A stretch of 64,000 bases of DNA from Diphasiastrum complanatum (GCA_029204225.1 CM055092.1:22407669-22471668); one strand, 5' to 3'; shown: positions 36,217-60,700, counted from the first letter of the stretch. Made by a program: numbers and translations. Notes: generated by a model not told the origin, from the sequence alone.

Positions 36217-38805
36217 CAAAAAAACATTTTGAATGGACTTGGTGATCAATACACCAATATAGTCCAAAGATTTGCTATCCAAGATCACCTACCTACAATT
36301 CACAGGCTCCATAATGTGCTTGTGACTGAGGAGAGTAGGATGCTACATCTCAAGGCAAGGATGGAAGAAATGTCCTTGCAAGGTGGTGATGAGAAGGCCA
36401 ACTTCACATTCAAAGGCAAGAAGAAGACCTATCCATCCAAGAATAACCAAGGCAAGGAGGCCGAGGACAAGGATGGTGAATCAAGTTCCAAAGGCAAATC
36501 TAATAAGGACAAATCAGATCTAAAATGTTTCTTTTTGTGGTAAAGAAGGACATTTTGCTTTTGAGTGATTCAAGAAGACTCAGAATGCCCAAGAGAAGGA
36601 CAAGCAAGGCAACGTTGTGCTTGAGGAGGAGGATGATGATGATTTCAACTCATCCTTTATGGCATCTACAACACCAACATCAAGCAAGGATATATGGTGG
36701 ATTGATAGTGGGGCTAACTCCCACATGTCTCATGAAAAGGAATATTTTTCTACCTTACTTTCTTATAATCATTCTAAGAAGTTCATGTTCACTGCAAGTG
36801 ATCAAGAATGTAAGATAGATGGCATAGGATCTATTCCATTATGTCTTGGATTTTCAAAAAGGATAGATCTTGATAATGTTCTTTATGTACCATCCATCAC
36901 AAAAAATTTATTGAGTGTTGGACAACTAATGGATATTGGACTAGATGTACACTTCAAACATGGAGTTTGTTCCACAATGAAGAATGATAAGTGTATTGCT
37001 AGTGGCATTAAGCAAGGTAGATTTTTCAAGTTGGATGCTAATGTTGTCATTGGAAGTGTGAGCATGGAAAGGGAGGAGCTATCTCAAGTGGAGTTATGGC
37101 ACAAGAGGTCAGGCCATCCTAACTATCAAGCAATGGAGTCCATGATTTCCAAGGAGCTAGCACTCGGGCTTCCCAAATCCATATCCAAGTGTGGCAAGCT
37201 TTGTGAAGCCTGTGGTCTATCCAAGACACATAAGCAACCATTCAAGAGATCTATGAATAGATCTTCCTCTCCTCTTGATCTTATTCACTCGAATGTACAC
37301 TCATTTTCACATGAATCTAATGGTGGTGCTTTGATGTATGTAACCTTCATAGATGATTGTACAAGATACACATGGATCTATCTTTTTTGTAAGAAAATCT
37401 CAGTGTGTGATTCCTTTGTATATTTAAATCAACTTAATGCTAGCATCAAAGTGTTAAGGTGTGATAATGGAGGAGAGTACATCTCCAATAGCATGACAGA
37501 TTTTTGTGAGGCTAATGGACTTAAGAGAGAATTCACATGTACCCCCCCCCCCCCGTGGCCGAGAGAAAGAATATATCTTTTTGTGAATGTGCTAAAGCTT
37601 TGAGATTAGATGCCTCTCTACTCATTTCTTTTTGGGGAGAAACTATTACATGTGCAATTTTTTTATGTAATAGGCTTCCTAATGGTGCCATTGGTGGAAT
37701 CACACCATTTGAATCTTTGTATGGCAAAAATCCAAATTTAAAAGATTTGAAAGTCTTTGGATGTATTTGCTATGTCTATATTCCTTTAGAAGTAAAGAAG
37801 AAAGAAGATGCTACTTCATTTAAAGGCATTTTTGTTGGCTACAGTGATTGTAGCAAGGGGTACAGAATCTATGATCCTATCTCTAAGAAAGTTAAAGTAA
37901 GTAGAGATGTTCTCTTTGATGAATCTCATTATGCCAAAGTGAATGAGATCTCATCTAACTCTCATGTTGTCAAAGATCTTGCAAAGGCCGAGGAGGAGCT
38001 TCAAGATGATGAAGACTTTGAGGATCTATCTCAAGATCCGAGAAGGCCAAGGAGGTCTACAAGGCACAAGGCCGAGCCACCTAGGCTCACCTACATTGAG
38101 AAGGGAAAGCAAAGGGAAGACACTCATCTTATTACTTCCTACACTTTCTTGACTACTATGCTTGAAGAGCCATCTTGTTTTGAAGATGTTATTAAGTCAC
38201 AATCTTAGAAAAATGCTATGCAAGTTGAGTTTGATGCTTTGATGGAAAATCAAACTTCCTTGTGGATCTTCCATATGGGAAGAAACCACTTTCTTGTACA
38301 TGAATCTATAGATTGAAGTACAATCAAGATGGATCCATTAATAAGTACAAAGCAAGGCTTGTTGCAAAATGCTATTTGCAAACTAAAGGCATAGATTATG
38401 ACGAAACTTTTGCTCGTGTTGCTAAGCTTGTCACCATAGATTGATCATTTGTCTTGATACTTCTTTCAAATGGGAGCTTTTCCAGCATGATGTGACTGAT
38501 GCTTTCCTAAATGGATTATTGGAAGAAGAGATATACATGTTGCAACCCAAGGGCTTCTTCAAGGAAGGAGATGAAGACAAAGTTTGCTACTTGAAGAAGA
38601 GTCTTCATGGACTCAAGCAAGCACCTAGGGCTTGGTACTCTAGGTTTCACAACTATCTCTATTCTATTGGTTTTGTGATAATTTCTTATGAGCCTTTATT
38701 GTATGTCAAATGTAATGATGGCAAAATCATTATTTTGGTTTTGTATGTTGATGATATTATTCTCACAAGGAATGATCTTGATGGCATAAGAGATGTCAAG
38801 TTAGT
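36217..38805 (+). pseudogene. Decayed copia gag-pol (copia-3), same family as copia-1
   Basis: It begins within gag (ILNGLGDQYTNIVQRFAIQD), with a broken zinc knuckle at 36525-36570. The protease site is WWIDSGANSHMS (about 36700). Pre-integrase is ELWHKRSGHPNY and the integrase core includes YVTFIDDCTRYTW. At 37542-37554 thirteen C replace the codons of the invariant PQQNG motif and shift the frame. A 224-codon frame then covers the integrase C-terminus (37537-38208: FWGETITCAIFLCNRL, KDLKVFGCICYV). RT follows with frameshifts and keeps YVDD at 38744-38755 (LYVDDIILTRNDLDG), ending near 38805 where another LTR starts. The 3' half of RT and RNase H are missing. Confidence 0.87.
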
Positions 38806-38809
38806 TTTA

Positions 38810-39500
38810 TGTCAATAAAGGCCTAAATAGTGTTTAAAATCTTTGTCAAATAGATTTATAGATGAGGTCGAATTTGGACCCATTCTAATTGGCTGATATA
38901 GATACATTGCATGTAGTCACTAGAAACTAGGTTTTTGGTGAAGTACCTAGAAGTTGCTATTTTAGGGCTATCTTAGGGCAAGTGGCCAAGTGACATCATG
39001 GCTGTTATAAATAGTTGTACCAAGGTGGAGAAATAATCTTGAAGTTCTCTTTCTATGTGGAGAACTTTTCTCTTTTGATCACGAGTGTGAAATGTTGTAT
39101 GTTGCTACTGTTGTATGGACAGGGATAGCACCATACTGGATCTTAGTGTTTATGATCAGATCTACATGTATTATGCAGTTCTAGCATGTGTAGATTCATG
39201 ATTTGTATCTTGTGAATGAATCTAGATGTGCATCGAAATTTAGCCAAGATCTTGTTGATCCATTGAGTATGTTTTGGATCTGAATTTCTCACATGGTATC
39301 AGAGTAGGTTGCATGCTAAAGTTGGTGGATTTTCCAAATCCAGAGGTGGATTTGAGAGCGCCATCAATTCTAGTGTGAATTGGAGTGGTTACTAGCTCAA
39401 ATCAAACATTTTCAAATATAGCATCATTTTAGGTCAAATCACTTAGAGTAGGCCAATTTGTGGTGGCCTAGTCGTTATAGATTTCCACAAAATCGATGAA
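38810..39500 (+). mobile_element. copia-4 5' LTR with priming site, truncated
   Basis: The LTR right end is fixed by TTTCTCACA|TGGTATCAGAGTAGG (LTR end 39293, priming site from 39294). The left end is most likely TGTCAATAAAGG at 38810, giving about 484 bp. A TATA-like GTTATAAATAG lies at about 39004. About 200 bp of leader follows, without gag. No partner LTR is in the window. Confidence 0.7.
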
Positions 39501-40174
39501 TTAAGTAGTATAAAAGATTTGATCGTTCCCCAAGAGAGAGAATAATCTCATCTTTTGCATGGTAAATGTATGTATGATGGTAAACGGACTGGGATGTGTA
39601 ATATTCATAGTGAATACTACAGCGACATATCTGGTTATCCAAAGATATTTGGGTAAATTGGCATGCAATAACACCAATGATGAAACGATTTGTTCAAGGT
39701 CTGCGATTGTAAAGATTACTTTATCTTTCAGGCTCTTCAGATATCAGATAAGCAATCAGATCAGACAACAACTAGCAATTAGATTCATCAGACAGAATTG
39801 CATTGGCTAAAGATTCCTCTTAATCAAACACAGAGAATTAGTTCTTATTGTAGGAAGCAAACATAACAGAGCATCCATCTCATTATCTGAACACATAGCT
39901 CATTCAGAATTGAAGGAAGTTATGCTAAAAGTTATGCTTAACAACTTCGGCTAATTCCTTGCATACATTAGTCAGAATTGTTGCTTGCTGGTGATGCCTG
40001 AAAATCCGTGTTAGAGTGGCAGAAATTTAGTAAAACATGAGAAATATGTGTGACACAAACAGAACAATATCACAATCAATTACAAATCGTACAGAGTGTA
40101 TTCGCTCAAATGATAAGAAAACCCGTTAATACTATATCTTGATAAAAGTGAAAAAGGAGAGGGGGGGGTTTAGT

Positions 40175-40178
<4 letters not shown>
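39501..40178. other. Unassigned DNA
   Basis: I see no gene, LTR end or repeat here other than the short G run just before the microsatellite. Confidence 0.5.
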
Positions 40179-40263
<85 letters not shown>

Positions 40264-40346
40264 AGGGAGAGGGAGAGGGAGAGGGAGAGGGAGAGGGAGA
40301 GGGAGAGGGAGAGGGAGAGGGAGAGGGAGAGGGAGAGGGAGAGGGA

Positions 40347-40422
<76 letters not shown>
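40179..40422. repeat. Purine-only compound microsatellite (GA)n-(GGGAGA)16-(GA)n
   Basis: A total of 244 bp contains only A and G on the plus strand. GA repeats (40179-40250) flank a hexanucleotide GGGAGA array (about 40251-40350), followed by more GA (40351-40422). Apparent open frames here are repeat translations and not genes. Confidence 0.98.
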
Positions 40423-40424
<2 letters not shown>

Positions 40425-40604
40425 AGAGGGGAGGGGAGGACTCGATGCCCACTTCGGGCTGCTAGCTTGAATGGGCGCACAGACGTGGCACCCCCACACC
40501 CTCCCCCTCTTGTGTACTATACTATGTATAAGGGGGGTCATGGCACCCCCCAAGAAGCTGTGCCTCCAATCGGGCCAGCGACTTGAAGGGGAAAAAGAGA
40601 AGTG

Positions 40605-40838
40605 TGTCGGCCGTGGTTGAAGACTGCGAATCAGCCATGCAGCATGGGAAAGATTAAAGCAGAAGTATGAAATGAGGACTGCAGCTTCAGTCATGTATCT
40701 TCACAATCAGCTGCAATCAATACGGTGGGATGGCAACTAGTTGGATCAGTGCGTTGAGAAGGTCAGAACGATCTTCGCTCAACTCGCTGCATCAGGACAG
40801 GAGCACCAGGTCCCAGCACCACAGCAATTGATGTACTT
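40605..40838 (+). pseudogene. Copia gag scrap related to copia-2
   Basis: GAAGACTGCGAATCAGCCAT and the following 230 bp parallel the copia-2 gag at about 23686-23905, including the phrase encoding WDGN and the QLMYF stretch. It is truncated on both sides. Confidence 0.75.
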
Positions 40839-41260
40839 TGGCAAGCAATATTCAGGTCATCTGAAATCATCTTGGTAGAGCTCGCAACATGTATGTGAGC
40901 TGCTTCTCTGCTGAGATTGCATTCTCTACTCCAAAATTGTGTAGGGAAAGGAACATGTCCTTCATTCTTTTGATAAAGGAGGTGAGGTCTTTACCATCTC
41001 ATCTCAGATTGATCAGCTGATCTTCAACAAACATAATTTGGCTTCATGATTTCGTTTGAAATCTGGTCAGCAAAGTATCCCACATTTCTCTTGCATTGGA
41101 AAGTGTGGCTAGATCAAGTGTCAAGCTGTCTTCAATGGAGGAAGATAGTACGGCTACTGCCTTGTCATTTCTTTCTCTCCATTCCCGTAGCTCTTTGCCA
41201 GTGGTTGTGGGCATCTCTTCTGTGCCATCAACCCAGGGCCATAGACTTTCTCCTTTCAGT
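40839..41260 (-). pseudogene. Copia gag scrap on the minus strand, related to copia-5
   Basis: On the minus strand it reads WPWVDGTEEMPTTTGKELRE, then SSSIEDSLTLDLATLSNARE and TYMLRALPR. It matches the copia-5 gag at 29330-29720 closely. It joins head-on to the plus-strand gag scrap at about 40838. Confidence 0.8.
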
Positions 41261-41263
41261 ATG

Positions 41264-41772
41264 AGAGAAGAGAGAGATAGAGGGTGAGAGTGGAGGTTAG
41301 CTCAAATGCTCCTTATGCTTGCTAATGGAGAAACATTAACTATGACAACCAATCAACATGAAAATAGAAAGCAATGTAAACACAATCAAAAGCATTAGCA
41401 AGTAGTGAATAGCAAATGAGGATGCTTCTCTCCAAAAAGTAATAGAGTTTCCTCCTTCTCATTAAGCATGGAAATAGATTACAAATGGTGCCTTTTCATA
41501 AAATGGGGAAGGCCCTTTCCCCAAAATCCTATTGGCTAATATTTACACTGATCTATCCATTCATCTTGGACCCAACTTGATCCAAGGGTCCACAAAAAGT
41601 ACATTGGAAATCACAAGATTCATGTGAATCCAAAAATGGACCCAACTCTAAAAAAAATAAACTCTAAGTTCAAAATTGATTGTGGGCCTCAAGTTTTATT
41701 TTGATTACAAAGGCCCAAGTCTATTTTATTTTATTTACAACTTAAGCTTGCATGCTCATTGGGCCATGAGCT
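41264..41772 (-). repeat. LTR-like repeat, minus-strand copy of the inverted pair
   Basis: This is the reverse complement of 35413-35925. On the minus strand it follows the gypsy-related frames at 41.9-45.7 kb, so it could be the 3' LTR of that element. That link is inferred from position only. Confidence 0.75.
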
Positions 41773-41929
41773 TATACGCATAGGATGCCATGCCCTCGCA
41801 ACACATTTTATTGGTCGATTTTATTTATTTACAGTTCGTCGGGAATACCCCCAACAGGACACACGACCTAAAGTAGTGCCGGTCCCTCGGCACTCTACCG
41901 GTTTAGTAAAGAGTCTTCTTGGCCCGCCT

Positions 41930-43430
41930 CTAGTGGATCAGGTAGCCCGTGACGTCTTCCATGAAATTGATGCAGTCTAGTTTCTTCAAGTCCTTGGGTG
42001 TGTGAAGGGACTTGTGGATTCCTGTCAGCCAGTCTTGGTCGAGCCACGCTTGGAATCTGTGCGTCCAGGGATCACCAAGGAATGCAGCTCGGTAATAGAC
42101 TCGAGCGACTAGCAGCTGATCTTCGACTTTGTCGGAGGCAAGCGCCTTATTAGGATCAAAGAATATGGGGGGGGAGGGGGGGGAATTGTCCCATTTGGTT
42201 TCAATCCCCATTAAATGCTCTAAGTCCCGGACGTAAGTGGCTGTCGCACGGACTGTTGGATCAGGGCAGTTGAAATATTTATTGGCAAATATGGTACCCT
42301 TCGGGCGTCTACATCCGTATTCCAACCATGCTCTGAATGGATCCTTGGCCAATTGAAATTTTGAATGGTGATCTTGTCCAGAGGGGTGTCGCATTCTGCC
42401 CATTTGGATCATCGTGTGCATGGCAGGAACTGCGCATTCACCCGTAGTTGTTGTGGACTTGTCACATAGGCCCTGATTGCCGTAGGATCTCATTGAAAGA
42501 GCTGCTAACGCCACTCTGGTTGTGGTTGGAGGGCGGGTAGTGCTTGCAGCTCGTTGCCCTTTATTGTCTGAGTTGAAACTGATATGTGTCAGCTGCCTCT
42601 TGATGATTCATGGAGATACTTAGCTAGAAATTCATTTATTTTCTCCTCCATGGACTTTGGTCTTTGGAAGGCCCGGCTGGCAGATATGGTGGGCGAACCT
42701 CTTGATGATGAGGCCTGTCCTTTCTCTTGGCTTTGGCTCGAACCTGCGTCTTGGCCTTTGTCTCGCATCTTAGTACCCGTATCAGCTGGTCCTTGGTCTT
42801 GGCCTTCGGACCGTTGATCTTGACTTAACCCCCCTGCTACTTGCTGGCCTTGGTTCGGGCTCGTGCTTGCCTGTGCAGCATAAAAAACAGGTGGCGGTGG
42901 AATCACCACTGGGGTGGGTTGGGTCTTCTTCTCCATGTACTACTGGCAAGCCTTGATGGCTTGTTTGGCCTGGGCGAGCTCGTGACTTGTGCTTGTCCGG
43001 TACTTGTCGAACTCTACCTGGTAGTTGTTTAACGTTTGGCTGTATACCTGCACCTGACACCTGAAGAGGTTCATCTCTGCTTGAGAGAGTGGCCTTGAGT
43101 CTGGTGCAGGTTGAGCTAGCCAAACAAGTTTTTTCACTTTGTAACGCTTGCACTTCCACCCCCAAGTGCGTATTCTCTACTTCATAAATTTGTAGTTGCG
43201 CCTCGAGGGGAGCAAGCTATTGGGAGGCTTCGGATTGAAGTTCCCGCACCTTCGTGGAGGCCTCTGTCAACGCTTTGGATAGGCTTTGGATAGATAGGTT
43301 GAGGCCATTCTCCTTCTACTACAGCTTGGCGATTTCTCATTCTGCCCATCCTCTCATTTGGACAAACAGTCCCCACCCCCGTTTCCACTGCTGCTTCTCT
43401 CACACCACCTGTTTTGCCATCAAAGGTTGT
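41930..43430 (-). other. Unrecognised coding-like region downstream of gypsy integrase (minus strand)
   Basis: Three overlapping minus-strand stretches read like one protein of roughly 450-500 residues broken by two or three frameshifts. The N-terminal part (43330-42940) is heptad-like (ALTEASTKVRELQSEASQ, LEAQLQIYEVENTHLGVEV, LNNYQVEFDKYRTS). A Gln/Ser/Gly-rich linker follows (42936-42589). The C-terminal part (about 42600-41930) includes KFQLAKDPFRAWLEYGCRR, YVRDLEHLMGIETKWDN and AWLDQDWLTGIHKSLHTP. I recognise no domain. It could be an additional ORF of the gypsy element, as known in Tat/Ogre/Athila lineages, or captured host sequence. Confidence 0.5.
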
Positions 43431-43806
43431 CGAGGGCAACCAACCGTTGCATGATGACGCATTTGTTCAGACAATTTTCATACCATCGCCAAGTCGGACA
43501 GATCCCACCGTCCCAAATGACATCAAGTCCCCTGAGAACCTGATTGAAGACAACGACGACGTCACTCCATAAGTCGTCGAGGTCGCTACAACACAAGCCC
43601 CTCTCAGTGCCAGCGTACCGGCTGTTCCAACAAATTTAACGACGACGTACCAAACCTTGGGGACATACATCCAGGAGGCGGTAGCAGCTAGGGCCATTTT
43701 GGACAGCCAAGTACTCCACTTGGCGACAAGCAACACCAAGCTGCGAGCGGAACTCACGATCCTACAACAAGAGCTTTACTATAGCTCAACAACAGAGGGG
43801 AACTGA
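43320..43806 (+). other. Coding-like frame antisense to the gypsy element, coiled-coil C-terminus
   Basis: The plus strand reads TVPTPVSTAASLTPPVLPSK, then DAFVQTIFIPSPSRTDPTVP, one stop at about 43569, and YIQEAVAARAILDSQVLHLA with NTKLRAELTILQQEL to a TGA at about 43806. The end is strongly coiled-coil-like. No family is recognised. The orientation is opposite to the neighbouring integrase. Confidence 0.4.
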
Positions 43807-44988
43807 AATGTGGTGTGGAGCACGGAAGGCGAGGATGGAGCAGAAATGGTCTGACGTGGGGGTGAAAAGTTGATGACTTGCATCCATGCCAGAGTGTTCG
43901 GAGACAACTGAGAATCAGAGGGATTAAACTGGAGAGGAGCAACGGTGGAGGAAGGAGCAATGGAGGATGCGATAGTGATGGAAGGGGTAGTGGATAATGG
44001 AACATAAATGGAAGTGGTATCAATAGAGGAATTGAAACAGAAGCAGTCGTGGATGGAACAAAAAAAGGAGGGGTGACAACAGAGATAGGAGGAGGAGGTC
44101 GTACAAAAGAAGAAGTGGCGTAGTTGTAGAGATTTGGATTCATTAAGACGTTGCATTGTGGCAATCCTTAATGAAGGGACTAAAATCTCTACTGGCATTA
44201 CAACATCCTGACCATATACCAATTGGAAAGGTGTTTGATCAATGCCTCCCTTATATGCTGTCCTGAATGCCCACAGAGCAGCATGCAACTTATGATCCCA
44301 ATTTGATCTGCTAGCTTCAACTGTTTTCATGAGTATGCTACACATGATCTTATTGGATGATTCTACTTGCCCATTACCGTGAGGATAATATGGCGTACTG
44401 GTTCTATGGATCACGAAGAATTCCTCCAACATGACCTTGATGGTCTCATTGATGAAATGACTTCCATGATCGCTGACTATCTCCACTAGGCATCCAAAGC
44501 ACACAATAATATTTTCATAAAGGAACTTAGCAGTGGTCCCAGCATCAGGTACTTTTACTGCCTTGGCTTCGACCCACTTGGTGAGATAGTCTGTGGCTAC
44601 GATTATGTATCGAGCTTGGGTACTCCTTGCTGTAGGGTGAATTGGACCGATGTAATCCAATCCCCACTTTTCGATTGGTGCTTGGGCTAAGACCGGGTGT
44701 AGTAGGTCATAATTTAATCTCGTTGGTCTCCTTGCCCTTTCGCACACATTGCACTTTCTCAAGTTATTCCTCCATATCCTTATGAATCGTTGGCCACCAA
44801 CATCCTGATTGCAGAATCTTGCGAACTGTAATGTTGGATGCAAAATGGCCTCCACCCATGCCTTCATGTGAAAGCGAAATGATTTGAGTGGTCTCATGTG
44901 GAAGAATACACCGCCGAAGAATCCCATCTAGTCCTCTTCGATACAATTGGCCGGCAATCAGTTGATAAGGTCTAGCTTTCAAGATCAA
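43779..44988 (-). pseudogene. Ty3/gypsy integrase with atypical C-terminal tail
   Basis: The minus strand starts with RPYQLIAGQLYRRGLDGIL and the zinc-binding HHCC module (GGGHFASNITVRKIL, then KCNVCERARRP). The frame shifts at about 44765. The core follows with three acidic positions visible: GLDYIGPIHP, IVSDHGSHFINETIK, and HGNGQVESSNK. LVYGQDVVMPVEILVPSLRI is typical of the end of this integrase. From about 44130 the frame continues for about 115 residues as a Ser/Thr/Pro-rich stretch to 43779, not part of any integrase I know. The joined reading is probably accidental or a fused antisense frame. Confidence 0.85.
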
Positions 44989-45725
44989 TTTTTGCTGATC
45001 CGTTGTTTCATCTGCTGTTTGTGTAATTTTGTCATTTGATCCAACAATAGTTTTATGGATAGACCGGATGCATTTGATGATGATGAGGCTATCGAGGGAG
45101 TAGGAGCATGGGTGGATGGATATTCGTCGTCAGATCCCTCATCCTCTTTCCTGATGGCATCTTCCATAGCTTCTTGCAGAGTAGCATACTGCTCCCGTCG
45201 TTTCAGTTCTCTTCTGATGCTCCGTAGTAGTCCTGCTAGGAACCACATGATCACCGCATGATCGGGAGTTAGAGCCGCACTGCACTCGGATCGTAGATGT
45301 TTGACCCATTCAATATAGTCCCTGACCCTTTCTCGTTTTCCCATCTTGACTTTGCTCAACAGGAGAAACGGGTCTTCTAGGAATTTCCTTGGTATAAAGC
45401 GCGTGATAAGAGCCGCCTTTAACCGCTTCCCAGGTAGATTTACCTCCTCTGACAGGTTGAAAAACCAATCCTGAGCCATAGCAAATAAGGACATGGGGAA
45501 CAACATCAACTTTTTCGCAGGTGTCCATTCACCGTAGATTTCACAAGCTTGCTCGTAGATCTGGAGGAAGCGGATGAGATCTTATGATCCGTCGTATTTT
45601 GGTATTTCCATCCGTGGTGCTCTCCGGACTACTTGCAAGGGAGCGACAGGTACGGGTTGGCCCATTGGTTCCATTGGCGCTAGTTCTGGTTCTGCCTCTT
45701 GTTGTGTAACTGCTATCAAAGATTT
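44985..45725 (-). pseudogene. Ty3/gypsy gag fragment
   Basis: The minus strand from about 45725 reads APMEPMGQPVPVAPLQVVRR and PKYDGS. After a stop it continues WTPAKKLMLFPMSLFAMAQD, WFFNLSEEVNLPGKRLKAAL, FIPRKFLEDPFLLLSKVKMG and an Arg/Glu-rich end. This is the classical gypsy retrotransposon gag (capsid) fold region. It runs into integrase at about 44990-45010 with protease, RT and RNase H missing, so a deletion of about 2.5-3 kb is inferred from the usual pol length. Confidence 0.85.
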
Positions 45726-46259
45726 GAAAAAGTCAGTAATGAGTATCCAATACTATTACAACTTGGACTTTTTCCTCAAAATAATAAAATATCCCATCCT
45801 GAGTGATAGAAACATTACTCTCAATAATCAACTATCAAATAGAGATAATCATTTCAGGAAGTTTAAATTCCATTTAATCAGTTTAAAACATCAATTGATT
45901 CTGAGCTATATTCACAAATTGAAATGGAAGTATGAATTCATATAACTTTAACAGTCCTTTAGAATCTCGTTCTACATTGGAAGAAATTATATGAATCTCA
46001 ATCCAATTGTCTTGTATTTAAGATTTTTCTAAAACGCAGAGGTTTAAATTAAAAGAGAAATAGCTTTTAAGGGTTTCCGATTTGGAATTTATTGAACTAT
46101 CAAATGTAGACATGTAAGAAAAGAGCTCTTTATGACTAGTCATGTGAGAAAAAGCTCCCCTATCTATTCACCATGGATCCAATGCTATGTTAGATGACAT
46201 GAGCCTTGAATACATAGTAAGTGAACTCTTATCAACCTCATAAAAGGTGAAATTACCTC
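45726..46259. other. AT-rich spacer, no recognised element
   Basis: I see nothing coding or repetitive here. Confidence 0.5.
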
Positions 46260-46570
46260 ACCTACCACTCTTTTCTTGATCATTTTTTTTTAAGATGCCA
46301 ATGACCAAGCTTCTTGTATTAAAAGCACGCAAGCTACCTTTGATTTATCTCTTTTTTTAACGGGAGGAAGTAGCGCCTTCTTCTTTGAACTTGAACCTCT
46401 ACTTTTCTCCTCTTCTTTCCTTGCCTTTTCCTTTGCCTATGATTAAAAATATCCCATCATCTTGCTTGATGTTGGTGGAGATATCTCCTCTTGTCTTCAT
46501 GTTGGCAATTCTATGCTCCTCAGTCACTAGCACACTTTGCAAGCTGAGGAAGGATGAGGGGCTCCACATC
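46260..46570 (-). pseudogene. Decayed copia gag scrap
   Basis: On the minus strand it reads LVTEEHRIANMKTRGDIS, then KGKGKERRGEK. It is the same gag region as 63500-63620 (LVTEESRLANMRDRTG). Too short and broken to delimit an element. Confidence 0.6.
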
Positions 46571-47082
46571 TTAACATCACTACCTCTAGTGTGTGAGTTA
46601 TTTGGGCTTGGCCCAGTAAATTCTTAAAGAGTGGGAAACAGAACCACTTGTAAGAGGCATCTAGATCTGTACATCTCATGCAACATGATCTTTCATAAAA
46701 TATGGATGATAACTAATTGTACAATACCTTTCATTCATAGGGTTAGGTTTTGAGCCGATTTCTGATCGCCGTGTGTTGAAAGATCAATAAGCTGAGCCCT
46801 GCCCAAACCATTCACACATGTTAAGGAAGGCTGCACCTCAAGTGCCAAGGTGTGAGTCAATGCTCACGAACACTAGGCATAGAAATGGAACCTACATAAT
46901 TTCTCAAAAATCGATATCATAAAATTTCTGACGATTCTTTTTACAAGCATATATACCCTTTTATGAGTAATATAGCTTTCAAAAAATCGAGAAGCTTAAG
47001 TTTTTTGAGGATAACTCAAAAGAGATTTCCCGAGCACTAGTGTGGGGTGTACCCGTTGTAAAGATTTTTCGTTTTTGGGAGC

Positions 47083-47113
47083 GGGGGGGGGGGGGGGGGG
47101 GGGGGCGGGGGGG
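47083..47113. repeat. Poly-G tract (23 G, C, 7 G)
   Basis: A run of 23 G is followed by one C and seven G, about 650 bp upstream of the RABH1 start. It may be real or an assembly or sequencing artefact; its length equals that of the run at 10457-10479. Confidence 0.9.
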
Positions 47114-47219
47114 TGTTTTGTGGGGGGCTTTACTCGCCTTGACACGACCTCCTCGCTCTTTCCTTGACTGCCACCTTCTTTAAAGACTTGTTCCTCAATG
47201 GCAAGCGACGATTTGAACC

Positions 47220-60269
<13,050 letters not shown>

Positions 60270-60700
60270 GTGTCGATATGCTGATTGCCTATTCATTCAA
60301 ATTGGCTTCCTTGATGCAAATTTTTGTCCTTATCACACAATGTTTTCCTGCAATTTCATCTTAGAACAGTTAACAAACTAGTGTAGGACAATCTGTCACT
60401 AGGTTTTGGAAGATTGGTCTCTACTTCCTTATACTGTGCTGATAGATCTCCATTTTGTGTGAAGAAGCTTAGTCATTTCATTTTTCTACATGTACTAACA
60501 GATGTTGCTTAATCATTTGATGGGCCAATTCCAGAAGTAAATCCATTGTTTTTTTTCACCAAGATCTTCACCTTGCACCACGTAAATGAACCAAGGTCAA
60601 TTTGGATTTTGCAGTTGAGCTTGGAAGTTATTCTTTTTGTGAGATAAGATGCATAGCCTAAGCGGACTTGTGGTTTCTTATTGAGATCTTTGTGCAAGAT
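60270..60700 (+). other. Probable RABH1 3' UTR
   Basis: T-rich sequence after the TAA at 60267. No single strong polyadenylation hexamer stands out, as is common in plants; the transcript end is not determined. Confidence 0.4.

Noticed and set aside
40106-40694. Long open frames of Ser-Leu, Arg-Glu or Pro-Ser repeats on both strands
   Set aside because: They are translations of the GA/GGGAGA microsatellite and carry no other sequence.
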